From assembly GCA_013202535.1 (NCBI GenBank), contig JABMRP010001278.1, forward strand, positions 1 to 7,327: a DNA stretch of 7,327 nt, written 5' to 3'. The stretch is from Planctomycetota bacterium. Lineage in GTDB: Bacteria > Planctomycetota > Planctomycetia > Pirellulales > Thermoguttaceae. Positions 1 to 5,498 of the stretch are shown here, one piece after another. A program made the position numbers and the translations under genes. The first letter of the stretch is position 1, and each line of letters begins with the position of its first letter. The notes under the pieces were generated by a model. It was given only the letters and a program-made list of their open reading frames with translations, was not told the DNA's origin and did no database searches.

Positions 1-905
1 GGGTTGCGGTTCAACTCAAGGACGCCCACTTCGATCAGCGGATAGTCTTTGCGGAACCAGACCTTGGTGAGGTCGAAGGGGTTGAAAGGGCAGGCAGCCG
101 CCTCCTTCTCCGGCATCACCTGGATGAACATGGTCCAGCGGGGAAACTCGCCCCGCTCGATGCTCTCGTACAGGTCGCGCTGGTGGCTTTCACGGTCCTT
201 GGCAACGATCGCTTCGGCTTCTTCATCGGTCAGGTTGCGGATTCCCTGCTGCGTGTGCAGGTGAAACTTGACCCAGTACCGTTCGCCGGCGGCGTTGATG
301 AGACTGAAGGTGTGGCTGCCGAAACCGTGCATGTGCCGGTAGGAATAGGGAATACCCCGGTCACTCATGGTGATGGTGATCTGGTGCAGCGCCTCGGGAA
401 GCGAGGTCCAGAAATCCCAGTTATTGCGGGCGCTGCGCATGTTGGTGCGGGGGTCCCGCTTGACGGCGTGGTTGAGGTCGGGGAACTTGAGCGGGTCGCG
501 CAGGAAGAACACGGGCGTGTTGTTGCCCACCAGATCCCAGTTCCCTTCGTCGGTATAGAACTTGATCGCAAAGCCCCGGATGTCACGCTCCGCATCGGCG
601 GCACCACGTTCGCCGGCCACGGTGGAAAATCGCGTGAACAACTCCGTCTTCTTTCCCACTTCCGAGAACACTTTGGCCTTGGTGTAGCGGGTGATGTCGT
701 GGGTGATGGTAAAGGTGCCGTAAGCTCCAGAGCCCTTGGCATGCATGCGTCGCTCGGGGATCACCTCCCGATCGAAGTGGGCGAGTTTCTCCAGGAACCA
801 GATATCCTGCAGCAGCATCGGGCCGCGCGGTCCGGCCGTCATTACGTTCTGGTTGTCGGCGACGGGAGCGCCGGCGTTGTTGGTAAGTTTCTTTGAGTCT
901 TTCAT
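1..905 (-). CDS. katA: Heme catalase, N-terminal 301 codons (3' end beyond left edge)
   Basis: Monofunctional heme catalase, which disproportionates hydrogen peroxide to water and oxygen, probably in the cytoplasm. The frame is open from ATG at 905 to the window edge, giving 301 complete codons of a family usually near 480-500 aa (small-subunit type) or longer. The distal heme pocket is intact: catalytic His55 in PERRMHAKGSGAYG (50-63) and Asn128 in GNNTPVFFLRD (127-137), the same 73-residue spacing as His75/Asn148 of mammalian catalase. RFSTVAGERG (92-101) and DIRGFAIKFYTDEG (108-121) are also family-typical. The proximal heme-ligand Tyr motif would lie off the left edge and cannot be checked. 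An AAGGG ribosome-binding site sits 9 nt upstream of the ATG. The 74 bp upstream separate it from a Fur/PerR remnant, a classic partner of catalase genes. The family is certain; the symbol katA and subclass are by analogy. Confidence 0.96.
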   Translation of the reverse strand, partial: MKDSKKLTNNAGAPVADNQNVMTAGPRGPMLLQDIWFLEKLAHFDREVIPERRMHAKGSGAYGTFTITHDITRYTKAKVFSEVGKKTELFTRFSTVAGERGAADAERDIRGFAIKFYTDEGNWDLVGNNTPVFFLRDPLKFPDLNHAVKRDPRTNMRSARNNWDFWTSLPEALHQITITMSDRGIPYSYRHMHGFGSHTFSLINAAGERYWVKFHLHTQQGIRNLTDEEAEAIVAKDRESHQRDLYESIERGEFPRWTMFIQVMPEKEAAACPFNPFDLTKVWFRKDYPLIEVGVLELNRN

Positions 906-914
906 AATCCTTGT

Positions 915-919
915 CCCTT
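915..919 (-). promoter_or_regulatory. Ribosome-binding site of the catalase gene
   Basis: AAGGG on the minus strand lies 9 nt before the catalase ATG at 905. A second AAGGA (908-912) is only 2 nt from the ATG, too close to be the functional one. The site supports the start at 905, which also gives the N-terminus expected for the family. Confidence 0.6.
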
Positions 920-979
920 GTTTGATGTTGCTCTGGCCAAGAATCGCGGCCGTGTCGAACAAGACGAAGTAGCGGGTCC

Positions 980-1201
980 TTACTGCTTCTCGTGTTTCTT
1001 CCGGCACTTCGGGCAAGTGCCGGTGAACTGCACCGTGTAATCGTCGATCTGGTACCGCCGCGGTCTTCCCTTTGGCAGGGGCAACTCGTTGAGCTCCGGT
1101 GTCTCCAAGTCAGCCATCCGCCCGCACTGGCGGCAAATCAGGTGGTACTATCCGTGAATATGTTCCATCCGTAGTGAATCGTCAACTACTCTTCGTTTCA
1201 T
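980..1201 (-). pseudogene. Fur/PerR-family repressor remnant: C-terminal metal-binding half only, with in-frame TAG
   Basis: Fur-family proteins are metal-sensing repressors; the PerR branch senses peroxide and often controls an adjacent catalase gene. The 55 codons from 1147 to the TAA at 980-982 match the C-terminal half of the family. They begin YHLICRQCGR and end with TCPKCRKKHEKQ, so both structural-zinc CxxC pairs (CRQC and CPKC) are present. Immediately upstream in the same frame is a TAG (1148-1150). Before it, a 17-codon stretch from 1201 (MKRRVVDDSLRMEHIHG) resembles the segment that normally leads into the HHHLIC motif, with a few histidine-rich residues apparently missing at the junction. 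No frame between 1150 and 1414 encodes the winged-helix DNA-binding domain of about 80 residues. The remnant therefore should not bind DNA. A very short real protein or an assembly error at the TAG are alternatives, but neither restores the missing domain. Confidence 0.8.
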
Positions 1202-1296
1202 TATCACACATTGAAAGGATTTGAAGGACCCCCTCCCCGTGGGAGTTCGATACCGTGGCTCCCAGCGGGAACGCCGGAAGAAACGATCAACGGCAG

Positions 1297-1321
1297 CGGA
1301 TGGAATTCCCGTTACTTTGCC
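1297..1321. repeat. 25-nt near-repeat, copy A (intergenic)
   Basis: This segment matches 5474-5498 at 22 of 25 positions in the same orientation. It begins with an identical 13-mer, CGGATGGAATTCC, and all three differences are transitions. In the other copy the segment is the 3' end of the lacZ gene. On the minus strand both copies read as Ala-Lys-stop followed by the conserved tract. Here it lies in non-coding DNA between the sulfatase tail and the Fur remnant. It may be a dispersed 3'-end element or debris from another gene's end. Confidence 0.5.
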
Positions 1322-1332
1322 GCTTACGCGGC
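1319..1332 (-). other. Small hairpin with GNRA-type loop (GCCGC-GTAA-GCGGC)
   Basis: On the minus strand, a perfect 5-bp GC-rich stem encloses GTAA, which in RNA is a GNRA tetraloop. It is followed by AAAGTAAC rather than a run of T, so it is not a convincing intrinsic terminator. It sits downstream of gltA and the sulfatase tail and touches the 25-nt repeat copy. It could act as a 3'-end stabiliser or a weak terminator; chance is also possible for so short a stem. Confidence 0.35.
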
Positions 1333-1414
1333 GAACACGGAATGGGTGGAGTTTCTCATTTGTTGTCACGCGAGGAGGGTCGGCGGAGTGGCAGTACCCC
1401 GTTACCGCGGGACG

Positions 1415-1717
1415 TCACTTCCGGTTGGGCTCGATCGGCGGGAGCGGTCCGAATTCGCCCTTGGCGCTTGCCTTGATGCTGTACTTCTCGTGCATCCAAT
1501 GGTCTCGGTACCAAGTGCATGGATGAAAACCGTCGTTAAGGTCCTTCATCTTCTCTTCCATGAAGCCGCGTAAGCGGGCGAGGTCCCCCTGGTACGAAGC
1601 GTCTTCGGCAACGTTGTTCTTAGCGTAGGGGTCTTTCTGTCGGTCAAACAGAAGCTCCTTGCCGTTGCGGCGGAGGCCGTGCTCATCACGCGACGCGTCG
1701 ACCTCTCGCGCCCGGAT
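1415..1717 (-). pseudogene. Sulfatase C-terminal fragment, 5'-truncated directly behind gltA
   Basis: An open stretch of 100 codons ends at TGA (1415-1417) and lies in the same frame as citrate synthase, right after its TAA. The translation resembles the tail of family S1 (formylglycine-dependent) sulfatases. It contains RDEHGLRRNGKELLFD (residues 10-25), then the typical QKDPYAKNNVAED turn, an amphipathic segment (LARLRGFMEEKMKDLND) and CTWYRDHW near the end. The catalytic CxPxR motif and metal-binding residues, which belong to the N-terminal part of about 350 aa, are absent. There is no ATG or GTG before the conserved part and no ribosome-binding site. Homology appears to begin about 8 codons after the gltA stop, so the junction is almost at that stop. 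The lack of any frameshift suggests a fairly recent truncation. Synthesis as a readthrough extension of citrate synthase is possible in principle but unsupported. Confidence 0.72.
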
Positions 1718-3004
1718 TTATCGGTCCGCAATTGGGACATAAGCGGTGCAGGGCGGGCCCACGTAGACTTGCCTGGGGCGGGTGATGCGGGAATCGGCGT
1801 CGTCGTGCTGCTCCTTCCACTGCGCGATCCAGCCCGGCAGTCGGCCGATGGCGAAGCACACGGTGAACATGTTGGTCGGGATTCCCATCGCCCGCAACAA
1901 GATTCCGCTGTAGAAGTCGACGTTCGGGTAAAGATTGCGGTCGACAAAGTACGAGTCTTTCAGGGCCAACTCTTCGAGCTTGCGGGCGATGTCCAGCAGG
2001 GGATCGCTCCGATCCACCGTGGCGAAGACCCGGTCACACGCTTGCTTGAGGAGCTTCGCACGGGGGTCGTAGTTCTTGTAGACCCGATGTCCGAACCCGT
2101 AGAGACGGAACTTCTTGTCCCGTGCCTTGGCCGCGGCGATGCAATCGGCAGCCGACATTCCGCCCTGGTGGATTCGTTCGAGCATCTGGAGCACCTCGAC
2201 GTTGGCTCCGCCGTGCAGCGGTCCCCACAACGCACTGACTCCCGCCGCACACGAGGCGAAGAGATTGGCGTGGGAGGAGCCGACCGTCCGCACGGTCGCC
2301 GCGCTACAGTTCTGCTCATGATCGGCATGAAGGATGAAAATCAGGTTCAGCGCGTCCTCGATCTCCGGCGTCACCACGTGCTGCTGGTAGGGAATCGAAA
2401 AAATCATGTGAAGCAGGTTCGCGCAGTAGCGGAGATTGGGGTCCGGGTAGATGATGGGGAGCCCTAGAGAGCGACGGTATGAAAAAGCCGCAATCGTGCG
2501 TACCTTGCTGATCAATCGCGCGGCCGCTTCGGTGAACGTGTCGGAGTCGTCCAGGGACAAGAAGCCGGGGTAGAAGCATGCCATGTTGCTCAGCATCGCC
2601 GAGAGAATCGCCATCGGCGGCGCTTCGACGGGAATATGTTGAAACTGGTGCCGCAGTCCTTCATGGAGAAGCTCGTTGGCGGTCAGTTGGTCGCGAAACT
2701 GTGCCAGGTCGTCCCGTTTGGGAAGGCGGCCGAAGATCAACAGCCAGGCCACCTCGACGAAGTTGGGCGCCTCGGTGAATTCCTCAATGGGGATTCCCCG
2801 GTATCGAAGGATCCCTTTTTCCCCGTCGATAAAGGTAATCGTGCTCTTACAGGCGGACGTGTTTCCGAAGGACGGATCGTACGTGGTCAACCCCGTCCGG
2901 TTGCGGAGTTGGGTGATATCGACGGCCTGCTCCCCCTCCGTTCCGGTTACGATGGGAAGTTCCATTTCTTGCCCGTCGACGACGAGAATCACTTTCTCGG
3001 GCAT
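1718..3004 (-). CDS. gltA: Citrate synthase
   Basis: Condenses acetyl-CoA with oxaloacetate to citrate, the entry step of the TCA cycle, in the cytoplasm. The product is 428 aa, the usual length of bacterial hexameric-type (GltA-like) citrate synthases, and is collinear throughout. It has the N-terminal small beta domain (about 1-45), HADHEQNCSAATVR (226-239), and the catalytic triad His264 (GPLHGGAN), His306 (GFGHRVYKNYDPRAK) and Asp363 (NVDFYSG). The end, VYVGPPCTAYVPIADR, is also family-typical. The frame could extend 11 codons upstream to an ATG at 3037. The start at 3004 was chosen because AGGAG lies 7 nt before it and because MPEKVILVVDG is the normal N-terminus. It lies 74 bp behind the PP2C gene and may be cotranscribed with the kinase/phosphatase pair. 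A sulfatase tail begins right after its stop. Confidence 0.98.
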   Translation of the reverse strand: MPEKVILVVDGQEMELPIVTGTEGEQAVDITQLRNRTGLTTYDPSFGNTSACKSTITFIDGEKGILRYRGIPIEEFTEAPNFVEVAWLLIFGRLPKRDDLAQFRDQLTANELLHEGLRHQFQHIPVEAPPMAILSAMLSNMACFYPGFLSLDDSDTFTEAAARLISKVRTIAAFSYRRSLGLPIIYPDPNLRYCANLLHMIFSIPYQQHVVTPEIEDALNLIFILHADHEQNCSAATVRTVGSSHANLFASCAAGVSALWGPLHGGANVEVLQMLERIHQGGMSAADCIAAAKARDKKFRLYGFGHRVYKNYDPRAKLLKQACDRVFATVDRSDPLLDIARKLEELALKDSYFVDRNLYPNVDFYSGILLRAMGIPTNMFTVCFAIGRLPGWIAQWKEQHDDADSRITRPRQVYVGPPCTAYVPIADR

Positions 3005-3011
3005 CGTTGTA

Positions 3012-3016
3012 CTCCT
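3012..3016 (-). promoter_or_regulatory. Strong ribosome-binding site of gltA
   Basis: AGGAG on the minus strand lies 7 nt before the ATG at 3004. It decides the start in favour of 3004 over the upstream in-frame ATG at 3037, because the site lies inside the extra 11 codons that the longer form would need. Confidence 0.8.
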
Positions 3017-3078
3017 GAAAGTTAAGGTATTCGCCAAGACATTCGCCCACGGTGCCGGGCAGCGTTCCTATGTACTCT

Positions 3079-3918
3079 TCAAGAGCCGTTTCGGCAAGGG
3101 GGTCGAGGCCGGAAGACAACGAAGGTCAGATCGTCGGGCTTGCTGGGCTGACTCCCCTCCGGGGTACTCATTCGCCGGTGCGAGTCGTGGGCCAAGCGGC
3201 GGGTGGCCGACTCCAGTGGGCCTTTACGCACCCGATCGACAATTTCCTCGACGTACAGGTTATCGAACAGGCCGTCGCTGGCCAAGACCACGCTATCGCG
3301 AGGGGCCAGTTTCACGGATGGCCCCAGTTCGATCTTCATCCGCGGGCAGCCCACGACGTTGGAAACCACGTGTCGATCGCTGTGAAACATGGCCTCGTGT
3401 TCGTCCATGAGCCCCGCCTCGACGGCGAAGCCGACGGGGGAGTGCGAAATCGTTTGCAGCTTGATCTTACCTCGCTGACCCACGATGAGAATCATCGAAT
3501 CGCCCACGTGATAAGGTCGTGCCACGCCGTCTTGGAGTTCGACGACGGCGATGGTCGTCGCGGCACCGGTCTTCATTTCCTGAACCGCGTGGTTGGCGGC
3601 TTCCAGCCCATTGAGGATCGCGGTGCGCAGCATGAGGTTCTCTTGCATGCCCCGCGCGATCGAGTCGACCACCGTCTCAATGGCCAGGCTCGACGCCTGC
3701 CGCCCGGACGGCCCACCACCGAGGCCGTCGGCGACGAGAAGAACCGCGGAGGTCGTCCCCAGGGAGATGAGCGCCGCGGCGTCCTCGTTGAACCCGTCTT
3801 TCTCAGCACACCGAGCCGAGTAGACGGACGCGAGACCGCCGCAAAGCGGATGGAGTTCGCCGCGTTCCATGTCGCGGTCGAAGAAGGCGGTCACCAGTAA
3901 CTCAACGCCCTCAGCCAT
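3079..3918 (-). CDS. PP2C-family Ser/Thr protein phosphatase
   Basis: Metal-dependent (Mn/Mg) protein phosphatase that removes phosphate from Ser/Thr residues; most likely the antagonist of the kinase encoded just upstream. The product is 279 aa and nearly all of it is the PP2C domain. Metal-site motifs are present in order: NEDA (44-47), LLVADGLGGGPSG (60-72, Asp64/Gly65), GAATTIAV (118-125), HVGDS (137-141), VVLASDGLFDNL (210-221, Asp215) and DDLTFVVFR (262-270). No signal peptide, membrane segment or extra sensor domain is visible, so it should be soluble. The ATG at 3918 is 10 nt after the kinase stop. GAGG (3927-3930), 8 nt before the ATG, overlaps that stop codon, which points to translational coupling. 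The C-terminal tail (PRPPCRNGS) is short and basic. Family assignment is firm; the substrate is unknown. Confidence 0.95.
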   Translation of the reverse strand: MAEGVELLVTAFFDRDMERGELHPLCGGLASVYSARCAEKDGFNEDAAALISLGTTSAVLLVADGLGGGPSGRQASSLAIETVVDSIARGMQENLMLRTAILNGLEAANHAVQEMKTGAATTIAVVELQDGVARPYHVGDSMILIVGQRGKIKLQTISHSPVGFAVEAGLMDEHEAMFHSDRHVVSNVVGCPRMKIELGPSVKLAPRDSVVLASDGLFDNLYVEEIVDRVRKGPLESATRRLAHDSHRRMSTPEGSQPSKPDDLTFVVFRPRPPCRNGS

Positions 3919-3926
3919 AACCGATG

Positions 3927-3930
3927 CCTC
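3927..3930 (-). promoter_or_regulatory. PP2C ribosome-binding site overlapping the kinase stop codon
   Basis: GAGG on the minus strand shares bases with the kinase TGA (3929-3931) and lies 8 nt before the PP2C ATG. Ribosomes terminating on the kinase would be placed over this site, consistent with coupled, balanced synthesis of the two enzymes. Confidence 0.6.
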
Positions 3931-5230
3931 ACGTCGAGGAGAGCTTCTTTCCGCACCACGGACAGTAACCCCAGAACGACTCGAACACACCCCAGCCGCA
4001 CGATGAACACGTGTGCTTGCTGCCCGGCACCTTCCATTTGCGGCGCACTTTCCTTCGACACCAAGGGCAGTATCGCATGAACGGCATGAGCACCTTTCGG
4101 GAGCACGCCGCGTTGGAGCAGCGTGATTGGTAACGCTTGTCGGAGTATTGCCTTGCCGTGGCCACCTCAAACCCCGCGCCGAAGCACCACGGGCAGTAAG
4201 TCCAGTCCAACTTGAGACCCCGTTGACACCGAGGGCATTGCGCGGGAAGCAACGATCCCTCGCGATGAACGGATCGTCTTGCATCGCACCACGGGCAGAA
4301 CCGCATGGCTTCGGACACCGGCCCCTTGCACCGATGGCAGGTGTATCGGGTTTCCAAAGCTCTTCCGTGTTCCCGCTGGAACGACCGCCGGCGGATGGAC
4401 TGCCAGTCCTGTTTCGCCGTGCCGCCGCCGGAGCGGGGCTTTTCCGACGAGTTATATCGCAGGGCTCGCGGCTTGACTCGCCGGAAAATGTTGCGCATTT
4501 GCTCCGCGTCGCAATAGCGATTGCGAGAATCGAACTCGGTCGCCTTCCGCACGATGTCGACCAACTCGGGATGGACGCGCTTCCGCACGCGATCGAACCC
4601 GGGTGGCGGCCATTCGTAGGGCCAATCCGGCAGTTTCCCCGACAACATGCGGTAAAAGACCAGGCCCAGGGAAAACACATCCGACCGGAACGAAGGTTTG
4701 CCCATGGCCTGCTCCGGCGCGACATAGCCCAGCGTGCCCCACCCCGAACCCTGGACGGTGCGATGCGACACTTTGGCGATGCCGAAGTCGGTCAGCCGCA
4801 CGTGATTGTTGTCAAACAGGATGAAATTCTCCGGTTTGATATCGCAGTGGATGATCCGATTGTGGTGGGCATGAGCCACCGCATCGAGAATCTGCCCCGC
4901 GAAAGTCAACGCCGTGCGGAGAGAGATGCGGTTGCGTAATCGTTCGGCCAGAGTCCGCTTGCCGAGCGGAAAGACGATGACAAAATGCGAATCGATGAAA
5001 CTGGCATCCTTGAGCGGCAGGATGTTGACATGATCCAGTCTGGCCGTCACCCGGACTTCCTGCCGGAAATCCCGCAAGACTTCCTCCGTCACAAGGTGGG
5101 GATGGGGGATCTTCAGCGCTACGCGCGTGCCCTCAATCAAATCGGATGCCTGGTAGACGTTGGCGAAAGCGCCCGTTGCGAGACGCCGTTCGATCCGGTA
5201 CTTGCCGAGTCTCTGCCTTACTTTGAGCAT
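3929..5230 (-). CDS. Soluble Ser/Thr protein kinase with four C-terminal zinc ribbons
   Basis: Hanks-type protein kinase of 433 aa. The kinase domain spans about 11-255: Gly-rich loop LATGAFANVY (17-26), ATP-anchoring Lys40 (VALK), helix-C Glu58, catalytic loop HCDIKPEN (128-135; Asp130, Asn135), DFG (148-150), then GTLGYVAPEQ (165-174) and FRSDVFSLGL (181-190). All catalytic residues are present. Oddities are Ala at two of the three usual loop glycines (18, 23) and HCD instead of HRD, which makes it a non-RD kinase. A basic linker (about 256-295) precedes four Cys4 modules: C298/301-C312/315, C332/335-C346/349, C371/376-C388/391 and C408/411-C423/426. Each module ends in an aromatic residue plus CPWC. 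No membrane helix is visible. The modules probably bind zinc and mediate protein or nucleic-acid contacts (inferred). The ATG at 5230 is preceded by GGAG 10 nt upstream. The PP2C partner follows after 10 nt. Confidence 0.96.
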   Translation of the reverse strand: MLKVRQRLGKYRIERRLATGAFANVYQASDLIEGTRVALKIPHPHLVTEEVLRDFRQEVRVTARLDHVNILPLKDASFIDSHFVIVFPLGKRTLAERLRNRISLRTALTFAGQILDAVAHAHHNRIIHCDIKPENFILFDNNHVRLTDFGIAKVSHRTVQGSGWGTLGYVAPEQAMGKPSFRSDVFSLGLVFYRMLSGKLPDWPYEWPPPGFDRVRKRVHPELVDIVRKATEFDSRNRYCDAEQMRNIFRRVKPRALRYNSSEKPRSGGGTAKQDWQSIRRRSFQREHGRALETRYTCHRCKGPVSEAMRFCPWCDARRSVHREGSLLPAQCPRCQRGLKLDWTYCPWCFGAGFEVATARQYSDKRYQSRCSNAACSRKVLMPFMRYCPWCRRKVRRKWKVPGSKHTCSSCGWGVFESFWGYCPWCGKKLSST

Positions 5231-5488
5231 CTAATCCGAACTCCGTGAACTCGCGGCCAGGGATACCGGTTACCTGCCCTCGAAACTTGTCTTTCCGGCC
5301 ACTGCTCTTGCTGCATTCCGCCCCGAGGGGCTAACCGATCGTCACTACGGAGTAGTCTACACTTACAGATTCGGGATGGGAATATCGGTTCCGCGGCGAC
5401 AACCGTCTTCCGCCCACGCCGGACCCGCCTCGATGGCACAATCGCTACGTGCGAACGGACCGAGACGGGAATTCGGATGGAATTCCTG
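5231..5488. other. Intergenic spacer between lacZ and the kinase gene
   Basis: This 258-bp gap has no supportable gene in any frame. It probably holds the lacZ 3' untranslated region and the promoter of the kinase/phosphatase genes, but no convincing -35/-10 pair was recognised. It contains GGAG (5241-5244), the likely kinase ribosome-binding site, a short palindrome GCCCCGAGGGGC read on the plus strand (5320-5331, no T-run), and part of the 25-nt repeat at its lacZ end. Confidence 0.5.
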
Positions 5489-5498
5489 CTACTTCGCC
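5474..5498. repeat. 25-nt near-repeat, copy B (spans lacZ stop codon)
   Basis: Partner of 1297-1321, with 22 of 25 identical bases. It covers the last codons and the TAG stop of lacZ (5489-5491) plus the first 15 nt downstream. The GGAATTCC palindrome lies at its centre, and a further GAATTC follows a few bases downstream of the gene. Confidence 0.5.

Noticed and set aside
365..742. Minus-strand open frame of 125 codons
   Set aside because: It is out of frame with the catalase reading on the same strand and shows a low-complexity Pro/Ser/Thr/Arg composition typical of shifted-frame shadows.
183..896. Long plus-strand open frame (237 codons)
   Set aside because: It lies antisense to the catalase gene, which has all family motifs on the minus strand. 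The frame is a by-product of high GC content.
1171..1189. GTAGT...ACTAC inverted repeat as a Fur/PerR box
   Set aside because: It has 5-bp arms with a 9-nt spacer, lies inside the Fur remnant, and does not resemble the AT-rich 7-1-7 Fur or PerR consensus.
1233..1245. CTCCC-CGT-GGGAG hairpin as a terminator
   Set aside because: The 5-bp stem with a 3-nt loop and no T-run is expected by chance in GC-rich DNA.
1148..1369. A 73-codon minus-strand protein ending just before the Fur fragment
   Set aside because: Only its last 17 codons resemble Fur. The rest is Arg-rich with no domain and does not supply the missing winged helix. The Fur-like end is reported as part of the pseudogene instead.
1211..1573. 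Plus-strand open frame of 120 codons over the gltA/fur gap
   Set aside because: Much of it is antisense to the sulfatase tail, the composition shows no recognisable domain, and no ribosome-binding site was seen.
1679..2467. Plus-strand open frame of 262 codons
   Set aside because: It is antisense to citrate synthase, whose catalytic residues are all on the minus strand.
2847..3119. Minus-strand 90-codon frame bridging the PP2C/gltA gap
   Set aside because: Its first part (acidic, Leu/Glu-rich) looks slightly protein-like. However, it overlaps the first 158 bases of gltA and the last 41 of the PP2C gene, has no clear ribosome-binding site, and turns Arg-rich where gltA begins.
3052..3900. 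Plus-strand open frame of 282 codons
   Set aside because: It is the antisense mirror of the PP2C gene and has no recognisable motif.
3919..4725. Minus-strand frame continuous upstream of the PP2C start (548-codon reading)
   Set aside because: The part before 3918 is an out-of-frame reading of the kinase gene. The PP2C start is set by the ribosome-binding site and by the start of the family's N-terminus.
5320..5331. GCCCCGAGGGGC palindrome as a terminator of lacZ
   Set aside because: The stem is 4-5 bp with a minimal loop, has no T-run on either side, and lies about 160 bp from the lacZ stop.
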